Below are positions 22,569 to 32,650 of a DNA stretch of 64,000 bases, piece by piece. Source of the DNA: Thalassia testudinum (Eukaryota; Streptophyta; Magnoliopsida; Alismatales; Hydrocharitaceae). The position numbers and the translations under genes are program-made. The DNA lies in NCBI GenBank assembly GCA_037157565.1, contig JAZHRO010000063.1, forward strand, positions 153,438,501 through 153,502,500, read 5' to 3'. Below the pieces are notes generated by a model. It saw only the letters and a list, made by a program, of their open reading frames with translations, was not told the origin of the DNA and did not search any database. Every line of letters begins with the position of its first letter. The stretch's first letter is position 1.

Positions 22569-24758
22569 TGATTACGCAGCAATCATAGGTCTTAATTGGC
22601 CTAGATTAAGCAAGGACTTAGCATAAGTTAGGGTTATTCACGCATACATATGCATTGTCTGCATCTTTACTGCTTTCCTTTAGCTATGCATGAAATAATG
22701 TTATAATGTGCTGATTAAGTGATTTACGTCAATTGCAGGCAATAAGCTGATCAGGAGCTGGATCTGAAGTTGGATTAGGAATAACAGAAGTTGTAGCAGA
22801 GCTGGAGCAGAAGGCCTAGTTTAGATGTAGGAATAATAATGTAAGGGGGTTAAAAGTTTGCTATTCTATTAAGTAGGAATAAAGCAGTAAAATGTGAAGA
22901 GCTTAGGTCCATCCTAGCCCTAGGATAGCCTAGAGACTTCCCCAAGCCTTATCCACCCTTAGATTAGGTCACAACACCCTAGGAAGCCCTAAAACCCTAG
23001 TTCCAACCCTTCTCTCGACGTCCAGATAAGTTTTAAGACGTCCAGGACCCTTAGCCAACTCTCGCACACTTCAAACCCACTTCTGCAGTGTTATTGGATG
23101 TCCAGACACTTTGTCAGACGTCTAATTTCTGCAGAATACCCAAAACAGAACCCGAAATCCTTCCTGACTCTGATTGGACGTCCAGACAACAAGTCTGGAC
23201 TTCTGATTTTTGAGTATAAGACGTCTGATTCTATTATTAGACATCTGATACTACTCTCCAATTCCTGTTTTGAGATTTAAGCCTCGATCTTGGATCTTTA
23301 GGTCCCTAAACCCAATTCCAACCCCATAGGAACCTAAATTAAGGTGCCCTAACCCTAGTACATCACCTCTAGACCTCCTTAAAGACCTAATTAGGTCCTC
23401 ACTAAACCTAATTGACTTGGATCTTAGTCAATTCCATCAGCCTATTCAATTGGACTCATTGAGTCCAATTGAGCCCTGATCTCAGCACACACTGTCCAAT
23501 TGGACTCAGTGAGAGTCCAATTGACCTAGACCTGAATTAATTGAGTTATTTTACTCTCAATTAAGTTTCCACACACCCAATTAAACTTGTATTAAGTTTA
23601 ATTGCACTTTACCTTAGTGAATTAGGGTTTATAACCCTAATTTGAGACCTACCCTGACCTAAACCCATTAGAACCCAACCTAATCAACCTAGCCACCTAA
23701 GTTTCGACCCACACACACCCACACACACCATCCACACGAAAATATCTAGCCTAGAGTTCTCTAGAACTCTCTACCATGTGTGGTTGCCTTGGTTGCCAAA
23801 AATAGCAACCAAGAGCCATTCAATTTTTAGATCCACATTTGGTGGATCTAAAAACCACCATCCACCCTCTCTCTCTCATTCTCCCACGAGCTCCCACCAT
23901 AGGCCTCTCTAGAGAATTCCATAATTCTCTAGAGAGCTTCCCTTAGGTCTATAAAAAGACCCCTTGGGTGGCCATTTGCACCCATTCACTTCCTTGGAAT
24001 CCATTCCACTTAGAATATCCACTTCCATCTCCACTCCACCACCACGAGTTGAGCACCACCATGGAGGCCACCATCTCCACGCCAGGAAGCTGGATCAGCT
24101 CCCCAACCTCTCTCCAAGGGCCGGCCTAAGTTCCATTGGCTGCCCCTCCTTCTTCTCTCAACCACTCAAAGGCCATCGGGGACCACCCCTGAATGCCCTT
24201 CCATTCTGCTAGATTTAGATTATGCTCTTCGTATATTTACTGCTTTTATTTACTGCTTAGTAGTGTAGTCTTACTTCTCCCCTAATGATGCATGCGAAAT
24301 CCCCCCATCGATTCTTGTATGCGATCATTTTCTGGTAGCTAGATTTAATTTTCAAGCATTTATGTACAAGCTTCCCTCTACGTCTTATGTTGCAAACCAC
24401 TCTCCCGCTGAATGAATGAAAAATGCTTATATATATATATTTGTCTCTATATGTTTGAAATCACCATGAGCTTAATAATTGTCATTCTTTTTGTGTGATT
24501 CAAGTTGCCTGTTTCCTAATATTCTTGCAACTAAGCCTGTCATACCTAAATATGTAATAATCACGAACTGGCTTGCGATTCTAAACAAAGTAGAGCGGCA
24601 AAAAGATTGCTTTCAAAAGTAAAAGCAATGCCTCCCAAAGATGAACGACCGGGACTCAAGTCTCGTTATCTTTAGAAATCAATTTTTGACGAACGTTTTT
24701 GCGTGACTATACTATGATTTCCGACGACTTCCAAATGCGCAAAAATGGCTTTTTGTCA
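22569..24758 (+). mobile_element. D: solo LTR (2,190 bp) of another family, inside C
   Basis: It begins TGATTACGCAGC, ends TTTTTGTCA, and is flanked by the 5-bp duplication GATAT (22,564-22,568 and 24,759-24,763). Its removal rejoins two segments that align with B. TATA box TATAAAAAG at 23,950-23,958. It holds a cluster of GACGTC-like sites (23,016-23,250) and a long run of hairpins (23,410-23,936). The copy-family is not otherwise present in the window. Confidence 0.88.
23410..23936. promoter_or_regulatory. array of ten perfect hairpins upstream of TATA in LTR D
   Basis: Perfect inverted repeats (arm positions) are: 23,410-417/426-433; 447-458/460-471; 497-506/514-523; 537-545/556-564; 579-588/594-603; 622-629/633-640; 753-760/763-770; 788-796/805-813; 825-836/842-853; 905-918/923-936. 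Arms are 8 to 14 bp with short loops. The last ends 14 bp before the TATA box. Confidence 0.8.
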
Positions 24759-25751
24759 GATATTCGGGTATGTTTTAAGCTTCCATCTTCGGTGACCTTT
24801 CAAGCTTGCGAAGCTTGCTTCCCAAGCTCAAATCGTCCTCCAGAAACCTATAAAAGAAGCCCCAATGCATATCCTCGTCTCAGACTCGATTTCAGCTGGA
24901 AGTTCCTCAAATTCCTCTCTCCTATTTCGACCGAATAGCTCTTCGAGCTCCAGCGACTCCCTCTGCCTATCCTCATCTTTTGGCTGTAATACCAGCGACG
25001 GAATCTTCTCCCTCACCTTCCTCCGCGTCGTGCAATACTAGCTGCCATCGCTCTACCTCTGTCGTCGTTGCTGTCTCCCTCTACCGGAGTGTTTTCATCC
25101 CTGATGCTAGCCTACCAACGCTGGTGCCAATTCTCCCTCTTTTGTCAGTTAGTTTAGGACTATATTAGTTCCCCTTGGTCCATAGTTTAGTTTCCTATTC
25201 AAAAATCCCAAAAATAACCCTCGACGTCGTTGTTCACCCTCATCTTCCCCATCTTTGGCAATCCCTCCGGCGAGGCGTCTCCATCGCTACATCGCTCCAT
25301 ACGCCTCAACGACACTCCCTACACCTCTGCCTCGACCCCAAGAGCAAAAGCCCTAACGTAGTTAGGTCGATTGCCCCTCCCAACCTTCTACCGAATAGAC
25401 CCACCTTCTCTGACCTATCCCATCTCCATCTGACCACCTCACACCCTAATCTTCCACGCAAACACCATGATAGCCTTCGTCATCACCTAGCAATCCTCCT
25501 GAAGTGTTTTAATGTGGTCGTAAGGCCGTTTATATGTGTTTCAGGTTCTCCTCCGCCATCGCCATTAACGGAGCTTCATGCAACCTCGAAGCTCGTATTC
25601 TTGCTATTTCTGTCCCAGGTTTTAGTTCCAGGACGCGTGGAAGTCATAGCTCCAGGTCTCCAGGCCATCAATTGAGTGGAAGAGATGTACCTGCAACACC
25701 AATTGAACGAGGATCCCAGTTGCAAACGCACGCAAGGTAGGTGGGACATTT

Positions 25752-25796
25752 AGTCCCACCTCGAAAATCTGTGAGGCTACAACGTCTCATAAAAGG
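25752..25796 (+). promoter_or_regulatory. snRNA-type promoter pair in LTR C
   Basis: AGTCCCACCTCG (one mismatch to the upstream sequence element) at 25,752-25,763 is followed after 25 bp by ATAAAAGG at 25,789. It sits at the position equivalent to the pair in B. Confidence 0.5.
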
Positions 25797-26677
25797 AAAA
25801 TGTGAAGTGGGCTATTCGCCTTAAGTAACACACAGGGGGTGAGGTCCTCTCACCCTCACACGTGCCTCGCCCGTGACACTGTGCACGTGGTTTTAGCAAT
25901 CACCCGATTACTAGCCTAAGCCTACTCTCACACCTCGGTTGTGACCCATGTCCGCTGCCCTGGTCTCGGGTGCGCTTACATCCAAAACCCGACTACTTGA
26001 TACTGTGCATGGCCTTGTGAAGGCAGAAGAAAGGTGGAAAACCGGAGAGAGTAGAAGAGAGTGAGTGCGGGGCAGGGGGTTTTGCTTCCTCGTGTATTGG
26101 CTAACACTTAGCCCAAAAAATCGAAGGTACCCCCCTGTAGAGATAGAGCTAAGGAAAAGAAGAGGTGAGGCAGAAAAGCTAAGAAGGAAAGAAGAGGAAA
26201 AGTAGAAGCAGAGTAGAGAAATAAGAGAAGAGGAAGAAGAAGTACAGTGTCCTCTTGGCACTGTAGCAAGACACTTAAGTCGTCTGATTGAGTGCCTTGT
26301 CGTCTGATGAAGTGCACTGTGCACTAAAGTTTGCATGGTTGAAACTGTTCATTTGTTTAGATGATTAAGTAATTATTATATGTGTATCTAAACTAATAAT
26401 TGGTGATTCAAATTAACGTTATTTTGCCTTAGATGTCTTTTTGCCTCATTAGATCCTTCACATACTAATGTTATACATTGAATATTAGTTTTGAGTAATT
26501 TCTATCATTAATTGTGCTCATTTACATTATTTATTGAGACTAGCGATTGAATTCCTACTTGCTCTCAGCGAATGACCTCGGACTTTCATTCGAGTATAAA
26601 TTTTATTTGTTTTTTGCACTGATTCCCACTGTACTACAACACGACAATTTTTAAAACTCGTTTCAAAGCGATTAACA

Positions 26678-27233
26678 CAGAGGCAGGCAAAGAAACCTAT
26701 GGTGATCTACTACGCGAGCAAAACACTGGATGACGCTCAATGGAACTACACTGTAACAGAGAAGGAGCAGCTCACCGTAGTTTTTGGACTAGAAAAGTTC
26801 AAATCATACCTATTGGGATCCCATGTCATCATTTATACTGACAACTCGGCTATCCGGCACTTGTTAGCCAAAAAGGATGCTAAACCTAGGCTAATCAGAT
26901 AGTTCCTGCTCCTGTAGGAATTTGACTTGGAAATACTTGACAAGGTCGGATCTAAGAATGTTGTAGCCGACCACTTATCCCGACTTCACCTGGAACACAT
27001 TGGACCTTCACTACCTTTGACTTATACATTTCTCGATGAGCAAATTCTGGCCGTGCAAGCCAAAAGTCTCCTCTAGTATGCTGACTTGGTTAATTCTTAG
27101 TGGTAGGGCAGATTTTGCACAGCTGGTCCAGACAGCAACAAGACAAGTTCTTGGCTGAGGCCAAACACTATCTTTGGGATGACCCTTTGCTGTTTAGACT
27201 CTATTCTAATCAGATCATTAGGAGATGCGTACC
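26678..27233 (+). pseudogene. RNase H and start of integrase of element A
   Basis: RNase H continues with [31 protein letters not shown], the TDNSAIRHL block and KPRLIR. It then runs on through ADHLSRL into the integrase linker (HYLWDDPLLFRL, IIRRCVPD). Stops near 26,900, 26,915, 27,074 and 27,100 interrupt it, and the last part lies in another frame. It is cut off at 27,233 by H. Confidence 0.8.
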
Positions 27234-27652
27234 TGATGTAAACATGTTTATATCACATAAACTATCTATTTATGCATGTTCTTAGGTGTAGAGTTGCATC
27301 ATGCATTATAAATATTGCATAACATGCATCATCTTGCATTTAGGTTAGATTGTATAAAGTTTAGGTTAATTTTCTCTTTTTGTGGTTAGGTAACAAGGCA
27401 ATTTTCAATCAAGGCCTCGGATCAAAGATCCAACCATACGGATCTGATCAGGACGACGATCGAAGTTCAACGACTCCAAGATCGCCCCGATTGGACTTTC
27501 ATAGCATCAGATATAATCCAAGGAAGGTCAGATATCAAGGGCTAAGATGGTGTCAATCCGCACTTCAAATGACAAATCCGACCTCACGGATGGGTTCGGA
27601 TTGATGATCGCAGCTCAACGACGCAAAAATCGGTCTAATCTGACATCCGTGG
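27234..27652 (+). repeat. 5' LTR of H, first part
   Basis: It begins TGATGTAAACATG. It matches 49,934 onwards closely and G's LTR more distantly. It breaks off at CATCCGTGG, where F is inserted, and resumes at 46,789 with CACCTTCTACAAG. Confidence 0.88.
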
Positions 27653-29413
27653 TGATTAACCCATAGTTGTGGGTTATTTAAGTATTTAAGTGCCTAGACA
27701 TTAGGTTAATTCTAACATTTATTTAGCATAAATTAGGATGTAAATAGATTAATTCATATTTTTAATTTAATTACATAATCCATGCATTGCATTCATATTT
27801 TAAGTGCATTTAGAATTAGTTTAGAATGGCATTCATCTAATTAGTTAACCAATTAGGTACATTGTTTTCGTTAACATAAAAGTTGAGGGTCTTTATATAA
27901 ATAACCATAATATTTTAACATTATTTTCTTTATTCTTCTTCTTGCAGGAACGGCTGCATTTCCTTCAGCTGCCGCAATGAAGCCTGCATTCAAGGACGAG
28001 CGGAGAATGTGGATCTGCTCCCGCCTCTCCGTTCAAATCTATGCAAGTGGCTACAAAAGGAGGAGGGAGGCAGTCGAGCTCGAGAGGCCTCCACCAATGA
28101 CCCACCACTGTGCAGAGAGATCTTCTCTCTTCCACTCCACACCGCCGGCCTCAACCGTGGCGACGAGTCTCCACCACCGTGGGCGTGTGGTGTGACAGGC
28201 CACACCGCCATCCGGAGCTCATCTGCATTACCGTGAGCACCTCGCAGTGCACCTTCCTTGCCGTCTTCATCAACAACCATCGTCGCTGTAATCACCTTCT
28301 CAGTCAGTTAAGACGTCCGAGAAATTTCCCGAACGTCTGAAGCCACACCCCACTCCAGCAGCAATCACCGCTCACGCCCACTCACCTTCCACCTGAACTG
28401 CAACCCTTGCCCGCTCACTCCACGCTGCCCGCACGCCCTCCAGCCACACGCAAGGCAGGCACAGCCCCCACCGCACCCGCGCCTCCTGCGCCTGCAGCGT
28501 CTCATTGCTCACACCCGCACCACCACCCCCGCACCTGCAGCCTTTATCTGTGCGCACCCACGCCTGCAGCAACCGTGCTCACAGGCCACGAGCGCACACC
28601 CACTCCTGCAACCTCACCCGCGCTCACCACCAACAGGCCGCGCGGGCGCCCACGCCTCCAGCCAGCGCGTAGCAGCACCTCCCGCCAGCAGTCCTGTGCC
28701 TACACCGCCTCCCGCGCCTACAGCGCCTCCCGCCAGTTGTGGCATTCCCCCGCTCCACTCCTTCCTCCTATGTGCACCCCTGCTGCGTCTCACCGCCACT
28801 TCCAGCGTGTGCTCGCCAGCACCGGCTGCAACGCTTCTGCCAACAGAGCGCATACCCGCCTGCAGCGCACGCACTTCCCGCCAACAGCAGCTGCAGCACC
28901 GGCTGCAGCCACCTCCGCCGGAGCTCCGTTCGATCGGCTCTGGCCACCGTGCGACACGCCGCCACCACCGCTTCGAAGCCCTCGATCCAAGGAACTTCCT
29001 CCGAGCTTCCCGCATCCGGCCGTCCACTCCTCGTTGCGCATGGCAAAGGGGAAAAAAGTCCCCTGTTTTGCTACAGTAAAATGGCTATTAATAATTACAT
29101 TTTCTGCCACTGTCAATTTTTAATAATATTTTATTGATTCTGCATTGCGACAAATACCCTCTAGTTACTCAGAATTGCTATTTCAGCATTGTTTCTTGAT
29201 TCAACCTTAATCTGAAGGTAATTTTGGCTTGATTCTTGTCCAAACTAACTACAAACAAATGTTTTTAACTGGTGCGAAATTAAATACGTCATTGCCTCCC
29301 TGTGGATACGACCCGCTCTTCTGCGAGTAGTTATTTCTTTTTAAATATTGATTAGTAGATATTTCCACCACATAAAGCTACAAACAACTTCAAAGCAAAA
29401 AATTGATTCATCA
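27653..29413 (+). repeat. 5' LTR of F
   Basis: 1,761 bp. TATA box TATATAAATA at 27,894-27,903. A GC-rich, Ala/Pro-coding-like stretch (28,380-29,040) is shared with the 3' LTR and is not a gene. A palindrome lies at 28,311-28,338. The sequence near the end (CTCCCTGTGGATACGACC) is typical of this group. Confidence 0.93.
28311..28338. promoter_or_regulatory. 28-nt palindrome in LTRs of F and I (degraded copy)
   Basis: Runs from AGACGTCC to ACGTCT around a GAAATTTC centre. The 3' LTR copy (45,700-45,727) is a perfect palindrome over 28 nt. The I copy (51,345-51,372) has one central mismatch. It lies downstream of the TATA box and so would be in the transcript. Confidence 0.8.
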
Positions 29414-29415
29414 AA

Positions 29416-29433
29416 TGGCGCTGTTGCCGGGGA
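29416..29433 (+). other. primer binding site of F
   Basis: TGGCGCTGTTGCCGGGGA, two bases after the LTR end. One base differs from the site in G. Confidence 0.9.
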
Positions 29434-30629
29434 GGCAACAGACGCAATAATTTCACCTAATTTTATTTTGATTATTTGTTAATTGCACAGTGATTTGACA
29501 ATTTATTATTTTCTTTTCTGTGCGAGAAAATTTGTGTAAGAATTAGCCAGTTTGAGAGGCGACCCTTGATGTCGCCAGAGGAGAATTGGACGAGCTATTT
29601 TGGAAAGGAGGAGGACGAGGATGCGACGGACATCATTGTATATTTAGTCGCTAGTTTGATAGAATTAAGACTTTAGATTTAATTTTTCAGCATTTTGTTT
29701 GAAACCCTTATTCTGGGGTATATTTTGAGGGGTTTGTTCTCTGATTTTGTTTTGGGCCCGTGTTGGGTAATTTTTGGGAGCTTGTTCCCTTTTCTTTAGA
29801 TTTAGGTTTTTAGTTTATTGATTACTTTTATTTGCTTGTGCATAAGTAGTTTAAAAATTTTAAAAAATAAAAAAAATGAGCTGCCTGCCCTAGGACGAAC
29901 CATTTAGGTCTGTATGAGTAGCCTCTAGATTTATTTCTCTACATTGCATGCATTCTTGTATTGTTGATTGCTGGAAGCAAGGTACGCATTCTCTTACTTT
30001 GCATGCTATTCTTGATCACGCATTGCATTTGGGATTTAATTCAAAGACCACAAAGTTTGTCTTGAAGCAATCTAACAAGTGGTCACATATATTCGAAAAA
30101 AAAAAGGACTAATTAAAGGAGGGACATCTAAAAATCAAGGACTTGATTGTAAAATGTGGTGTGTGATTCAAAATTCAAAATCCTTTTGCGGTGAATGCAC
30201 ACTTATATCTGTTGCACCACAACACTCATTTAGACACTCCTAAGTCTTGAAACAACTAGGACAAGAGCCCTCCTACTGTTGGATTCTGAAATGTTCGGAA
30301 CTTGAGATCAAAGGTTTTGTAAATCCAAAGAGGGGGATACCCTATCACGGATTTTTGGGGGTAGTTGAGAAGCACCACGAAAGCACAGCTTCAAAGGAAG
30401 GCTTAGGCCTACTTGCATCCCTCGATCTTCCATCTTTGGATTTACTTGACCATTTGAGATTTAGGGAAGAATACCTAAGCTCCAACTAGGTATTTTTAGG
30501 CATTTCGAAGGTTGACAATAGGCGCATAATTGATTGGGCAACTTGTTTTGTCACCTACAATTTGAACTAAAGTCAAAAGCCTAAATCTGTAAAGACCAAA
30601 CAAGTCCTTTTGAATTGTGTTTGTAGTGC
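29434..30629 (+). other. leader of F
   Basis: Non-coding leader between primer site and gag. A donor-like GTAAGA at 29,536 and an acceptor-like TGTGTTTGTAG ending at 30,626, three bases before the gag ATG, suggest a ~1.1-kb intron. The acceptor is also present in I (58,671-58,670, minus). An 80-codon open frame at 30,247-30,489 recurs in I but shows no sign of selection. Confidence 0.5.
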
Positions 30630-30828
30630 ATGCTTGGTAGGCGTTCTCTTAGGAGACAACTTGTATTTGATCTTGAACCTGAAAGAATCCTAAGAAGAGA
30701 CCTTCCAAGGGTAAAAATGGTCGGTCAAAGGAGACTTAAGGAATATTTCATCCCAACCAATCAAGCTGGCCCAGCACTACGTAGACCCTGAGGGGACAAT
30801 CCGTATGAGATCAAAAGCAGTACCATAT
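30630..30828 (+). pseudogene. gag N-terminus of F
   Basis: ATG at 30,630 opens MLGRRSLRRQLVFD, then KEYFIPTNQAGPAL. A TGA at ~30,789 interrupts it. It is cut at CATAT by G and resumes at 38,592 with LLPSFYGTSREGPYRHI in the same frame as in the intact counterpart in I. Confidence 0.85.
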
Positions 30829-31642
30829 TGTTGAAACGTTTTACGAATCACTATGCTTACGTGTTTGGTTTTGGAAAACCTGTCGTTGTAGTTCGAAAGC
30901 GAAGAATTCGTGTTCAACAAATAAAATTTATATCGAAATGAAAATTCCGGGTTGAACACAGGGAGGCGGACGTTTGATTTAAAAGCTTCGCGTTTCTTTT
31001 TATTTGTCGCGAAGTAATTCAATTTAAACTATCTAATTATTTACAATTAATAAAAGAGAGAGAGACGGTAAGAGAGAGAGAGTATTACACATGGAAATCA
31101 AAATGAGATGTAGAATAAACAAAGAATTTATCATAGAAGAGACTGTTCATTACAATTAGAAGGCATAAAACAATTACACTAGAAAGCGATAAATTTGCTC
31201 TAGAATGCATTAAAAGAATGGAGGGAGAAATGTCCTCCTCGACGGTCGCTTGGAGGATGAGTAGATTAATCTAGAAAGCAGTAAATCTATACTAGAAAGC
31301 AGTAAAAAGAATAGGGAGAGAGAAATCCTCCTCGACGGTTGCTTGGAGGACGAGCCGGACGGGACGACGCCTGGACGAAGGAGAACGAAGCAGGACGAAG
31401 CAGAAGAACGGGAACGAAGCAGCATGCCGTCGTCGTTGCGGGATCCACTTCCGAAGGGGAACGAAAATTGGACTTTATCTCGCGAGAAGCATCCCGGGTG
31501 TGGGACAAGCTTCTCTTGAGCTTTGGAGGGGTAGAGAGGAGAAAGAAGGGATGAGAATTTCGTATGGAGGGGGTCTCCTTTTATAGTTGCAAGGAGTGGG
31601 GGCAAAATGGACATTACAACTTCAAAATAATAAAAGAGGGGC

Positions 31643-31672
31643 CTTTAGTGACGGATAAATCCGTCACTAAAG
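31643..31672. promoter_or_regulatory. perfect inverted repeat in G LTR, 14-bp arms
   Basis: CTTTAGTGACGGAT (31,643-31,656) and ATCCGTCACTAAAG (31,659-31,672) with a 2-bp centre. It is repeated at 37,635-37,664 in the other LTR and, with a few changes, at 47,346-47,375 in H. It lies just upstream of the TATA box. Confidence 0.85.
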
Positions 31673-31939
31673 CCCTCAATGTGGGCGTCGTGGGTAGCTC
31701 ACGCATGCCTCCTCGCCTACTCGCGCGCTCAACGGCTTGCGCACGTTCGTCGCTTTTCAGCAGTCCGATCGCGAGATCGGACGGCTTAAGTCGCGCCCTC
31801 TCCCGCTGCATTGCGCGCCCGCCCGCGCGTCCGATTGCACGTCCGATTGCACGTCCAATCGCGCGTGGACTCTATCGGGTGCGCGCGGCAATCCGATCTC
31901 CATCTGACACTCCACCCACGCCCAATCGCCGCACCTTCC

Positions 31940-32018
31940 AGCCCCTCTCCACGGCTCGAACCCGCGCCCGGCGCTCGCGCTTAAAAGCATCCGCTCGACC
32001 ACTGTGCTATGGGGCGCG
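31940..32018 (-). other. tRNA-like module in LTR of G (left copy)
   Basis: On the minus strand an A-box-like TAGCACAGTGGTCGAGCGG is followed by the B-box GGTTCGAGCC (31,962-31,953). The T-arm CGCGG, GTTCGAG, CCGTG pairs over 5 bp, and CCCC pairs with GGGG at the outer ends. This copy has a longer middle than the right copy. No adjacent CCA end or known isoacceptor was recognised. Confidence 0.5.
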
Positions 32019-32613
32019 AATGGTCGAGCGGACGCTTTTAAGCGTAAGCACCCACAGCCGTTGGATTAAGATCCAACGGTGGAGAGAGATCGGGCGCGGG
32101 ACCTTCACAAGATGCAAGCGGCCATTTGGGCGGCTGAGATGGCGCCACGTGGCGTTATCTTGGCCGTCCATCTTCTGGAAGTTGTAGATGGTGCCACGGA
32201 TGTCGGATTGACTCGATTTTTGTGTCGTTGGGCTGCGATCGTCGATTCAAATTCATCCGTGCGATCGGATTTATCATCTGAAGTGCGTATTTACACCATC
32301 ATGGCCCTTGATCTTCTAGGATTCCCGGGTCACTATCTGATGCTATGGATGCCTGATTAGGGCAATCTTGGAGTCGTTGAACTCCAATCGTTGCCCTGAT
32401 CACATCCATACAGTTGGATCTTTGATCCGAGGCTCCGATAAAATGTTTGCCCTGTCCAAGCACATAAAAGGAGACAATTAACCTCCATTTTATTCAAACT
32501 ACTCTAAATGCAAGATGATGCATGTAATGTAATATTTATATCATGAAATGCAATCCTATGCTTAAGACTATGCATAAATAGACATTTTAAGTAGTGTAAA
32601 TGTGTTTACATCA

Positions 32614-32650
32614 TACCCCCATGCCTATCTTTTGCTAGTCCCTAGCAAAA
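32614..32650 (-). promoter_or_regulatory. polypurine tract and adjacent hairpin of G
   Basis: On the minus strand AGATAGGCATGGGGGTA abuts the 3' LTR. Immediately before it lies a perfect hairpin TTTTGCTAG, loop GGA, CTAGCAAAA (32,650-32,630). The same pair is found in I and J and, with one mismatch, in F. Confidence 0.85.

Larger units (their letters stand above)
21695..26677 (+). mobile_element. C: solo LTR (about 2.79 kb without D) in pol of A
   Basis: It begins TGATGATAACG, ends GATTAACA, and is flanked by CAGAG (21,690-21,694 and 26,678-26,682). It is homologous to B: AAAATAGACC, then AACTGAGGTTCT, then ATTCTCTAGGGTTT. It is split by solo LTR D. TATA box TATAAAAG at 24,849. No primer site or coding region is present. 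Confidence 0.9.
12416..27233 (+). mobile_element. element A: Athila-like Ty3/gypsy retrotransposon, outermost host of the nest
   Basis: An autonomous-type gypsy element with 5' LTR, tRNA-Asp-type primer site, gag, DLG protease, reverse transcriptase, RNase H and the start of integrase. It is interrupted by B (18,196), C (21,695) and finally H (27,234). Removing each insert together with one copy of its 5-bp duplication restores the reading frame at the B and C junctions. The rest of integrase and the 3' LTR lie beyond the right edge. Stops and a frameshift show it is dead. The left boundary at TGATG (12,416) is inferred, because most LTRs in the window begin TGATG and the 3' LTR is unavailable for comparison. 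Confidence 0.85.
30829..32613 (-). repeat. 3' LTR of G (left copy)
   Basis: 1,785 bp, close to the right copy by eye. TATA box at 31,586-31,578 (minus). Palindrome 31,643-31,672 and tRNA-like module 31,940-32,018 lie upstream of it in U3. A local stretch near 31,981-32,045 repeats in inverted orientation (GCTTAAAAGC, CCGCTCGACCA), absent in this form from the right copy. Confidence 0.93.

Noticed and set aside
27234..27652. Independent solo LTR at 27,234
   Set aside because: It resumes after F at 46,789 and is followed by a primer-site remnant and leader, so it is the 5' LTR of H.
28407..29123. Long Pro/Ala/Ser open frames (238 and 137 codons) in the 5' LTR of F
   Set aside because: The same GC-rich stretch lies in the 3' LTR with frame-changing differences, and frames are open on both strands. 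It is LTR sequence, not a gene.
30247..30489. 80-codon upstream frame in the leader of F, repeated in I (59,049-58,807)
   Set aside because: Between copies I count 10 differences, 3 silent and 7 replacing an amino acid, so there is no sign of protein-level selection. The similarity is only family identity.
31564..32187. 207-codon plus-strand frame and its twin at 37,556-38,152
   Set aside because: Both lie in the LTRs of G, antisense to the element. They reflect GC-rich U3 sequence.
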